6,912 nt of DNA from assembly GCA_030640385.1 (NCBI GenBank), contig DAOWJL010000045.1, forward strand, positions 1 through 6,912. The letters are read 5' to 3'. Made by a program: the position numbers and the translations under genes. Shown piece after piece: positions 6,097 through 6,912 of this stretch. Origin of the DNA: Dehalococcoidia bacterium. Its GTDB lineage: Bacteria; Chloroflexota; Dehalococcoidia; Dehalococcoidales; G020351185. The notes under the pieces are model-generated. The model was not told where the DNA came from and searched no databases. It saw only the letters and a program-made list of their open reading frames with translations. Within the stretch, counting starts at the first letter, position 1. Each line of letters opens with the position of its first letter.

Positions 6097-6102
6097 ATTA
6101 TA
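6097..6102 (-). promoter_or_regulatory. Promoter -10 element for remA-gmk (candidate)
   Basis: A perfect TATAAT on the minus strand would start transcription about 20 bases before the remA ATG. At the proper distance no good -35 is present (CCGGAA), so this would need an activator or is a chance AT-rich match. A second, weaker candidate further upstream reads TTGCTA, 17 bases, TAAGAT. Confidence 0.4.
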
Positions 6103-6302
6103 TTGATTTACTTCTAATGTTCCGGTTGTTCAGGTACTTATGTATAGAACTTTTCTTAAGCCGTGTGATGGATAACGGCTGTTGTTATCAAACCGAAGAT
6201 AGAATGTCTAATATCTTACCCCTTCAACAACCAGATAGCAAGTACCAAAAGGTTACAATTTGGGATTTTTTATTGGTTTTTGGTGATTTTTTATGTTTTA
6301 GT
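6103..6302. other. AT-rich intergenic region between ychF and remA
   Basis: This stretch holds no gene I can support. The plus-strand ORF that begins here only continues into the antisense of ychF. It contains an inverted repeat GATAAC, 7 bases, GTTATC (6171-6189), and three A/T-tracts phased near 10.5 bases close to the ychF stop. No hairpin followed by a U-run is visible in the direction of ychF transcription, so ychF may read through into remA-gmk. Confidence 0.6.
6264..6294. repeat. Phased A-tracts / 21-bp repeated GATTTTTTAT
   Basis: GATTTTTTAT occurs at 6264-6273 and again at 6285-6294, 21 bases apart, with a T5 run between them (6277-6281). The T-run centres fall near 6268.5, 6279 and 6289.5, that is at 10.5-base intervals, one helical turn each. 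Such phasing is known to bend DNA. Confidence 0.6.
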
Positions 6303-6912
6303 CTACACATTAAACAGAAAATTGATCACATCTCCATCCTGGACTATGTAGTGCTTGCCCTCCAGCCTCAGCAGCCCGTGCTTTCTGCCATCGGCGATGC
6401 TGCCCGCCTTCATCAGGTCGTTGAAGCTGATGACCTCGGCGCGGATGAATCCCTTTTCCATATCGGTGTGGATTTTACTGGCTGCCTTTATGGCTTCGGT
6501 GCCGCCGGCAACAGGCCAGGCTTTCACTTCATCCGAAGCGGTGGTGAAGAAGGTGATAAGCCCCATCAGGTCGTAGGACGTTTTTATGGTTCTCTCAAGC
6601 CCGGATTCGGTTAAGCCGAACTCTTTACGGCATTCTTCGGCAGTGGTTTCGTCCAGCTGTCCCAGCTCCATTTCCAGTTTGCTGCAGAGCGTAATGATGC
6701 CGTGCCCCGGTTTTAAAAAATGCTGGCTTAGCTTTTGCTCCAGTGTTTCTGCCTCTGTTATCTGCTCTTCGCCGATATTTACCAGTGTCAGCAATGGCTT
6801 GGCGCTTAAAAAACAGTAGCCGGTAATGGCTTTATTTTCATCATCGGTCAGGGTTTGCTCTCTAATGGGCATGTCCTTTTCCAGCCCTGATTTTACTTTA
6901 GCCAGCAGCTTC
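6303..6912 (-). CDS. ychF: YchF/OLA1-type ATPase, C-terminal part (5' end beyond window)
   Basis: YchF is a widely conserved ribosome-associated P-loop protein of the Obg group that prefers ATP; it is tied to stress and translation control. Only the last 202 or so codons are present, running in from the right edge without interruption. The N-terminal G domain and its nucleotide motifs are outside the window. Visible are the coiled-coil/middle part (LLAKVKSGLEKDMPIR), the strand returning to the nucleotide domain (AKPLLTLVNIGEEQ), and the C-terminal TGS domain with TFFTTASDEVKAWPV, GTEAIKAASKIHTDMEKGFIRAEVISFNDL and the ending LEGKHYIVQDGDVINFLFNV, all typical of YchF. The gene ends 233 bases before remA on the same strand. 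An internal ATG at 6872 should not be taken as the start, because conserved sequence continues upstream of it. Confidence 0.93.
   Translation of the reverse strand, partial: KLLAKVKSGLEKDMPIREQTLTDDENKAITGYCFLSAKPLLTLVNIGEEQITEAETLEQKLSQHFLKPGHGIITLCSKLEMELGQLDETTAEECRKEFGLTESGLERTIKTSYDLMGLITFFTTASDEVKAWPVAGGTEAIKAASKIHTDMEKGFIRAEVISFNDLMKAGSIADGRKHGLLRLEGKHYIVQDGDVINFLFNV

Noticed and set aside
6245..6272. Plus-strand hairpin CCAAA/TTTGG followed by a T-run
   Set aside because: The stem is only 5 bp with a 9-base loop, and no plus-strand gene ends nearby; the T-run is better explained as part of the phased A-tracts.
6117..6614. 165-codon plus-strand ORF starting in the ychF-remA gap
   Set aside because: Most of it is the reverse complement of the conserved YchF TGS domain. 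The short intergenic part shows no SD or domain.
1..6912. Mobile element, CRISPR, defence system or tRNA
   Set aside because: No transposase, integrase, regularly spaced repeats, terminal inverted repeats or cloverleaf-like sequence was seen; the genes are ordinary transport and housekeeping families.

Overview
The window is 6.9 kb of moderate-GC bacterial chromosome, roughly half GC by eye. It carries eight protein genes I can support, plus one possible small gene. Two genes are cut by the window edges: a trkA-type gene on the left and ychF on the right. The content is mostly ion transport and housekeeping. I see no mobile element, CRISPR array, rRNA or tRNA, and no complete novel defence or biosynthetic system. 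The remA-gmk pair, the DUF47/PiT pair and frequent TTG starts behind strong Shine-Dalgarno (SD) sequences would fit an anaerobic Gram-positive-like or Chloroflexota (Dehalococcoidia-type) bacterium. That placement is inference only, since no marker gene is present.

Left part, minus strand (1-2178): a cation diffusion facilitator (CDF) efflux protein is followed by a separate unit made of a near-consensus sigma-A promoter, a possible 47-residue basic peptide and a TrkA-like potassium-channel regulatory protein. The TrkA gene runs off the left edge. Its start overlaps the end of the small ORF through a shared stop codon and SD sequence.

Middle, plus strand (about 2290-5155): two units. The first is an unrecognised three-helix membrane protein whose stop overlaps the start of a PAP2-family phosphatase (ATGA). 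The phosphatase has serine where the second catalytic motif normally has histidine. The second unit begins with a strong promoter (TTGACA, 18 bp, TAGAAT) and encodes a PhoU-like DUF47 protein overlapping a PiT phosphate transporter.

Right part, minus strand (5160-6912): ychF (3' part only), then a 233-bp AT-rich gap holding three in-phase A-tracts and a promoter-like -10, then remA overlapping gmk. The gmk stop lies only 4 bp from the PiT stop, on the opposite strand.

Taken together, the left two thirds handles potassium gating, divalent metal export, phosphate uptake and probably lipid-phosphate hydrolysis at the membrane. The right third is nucleotide metabolism and general regulation. Two annotated starts (CDF and DUF47) are better placed at internal TTG codons than at the longest-ORF start.
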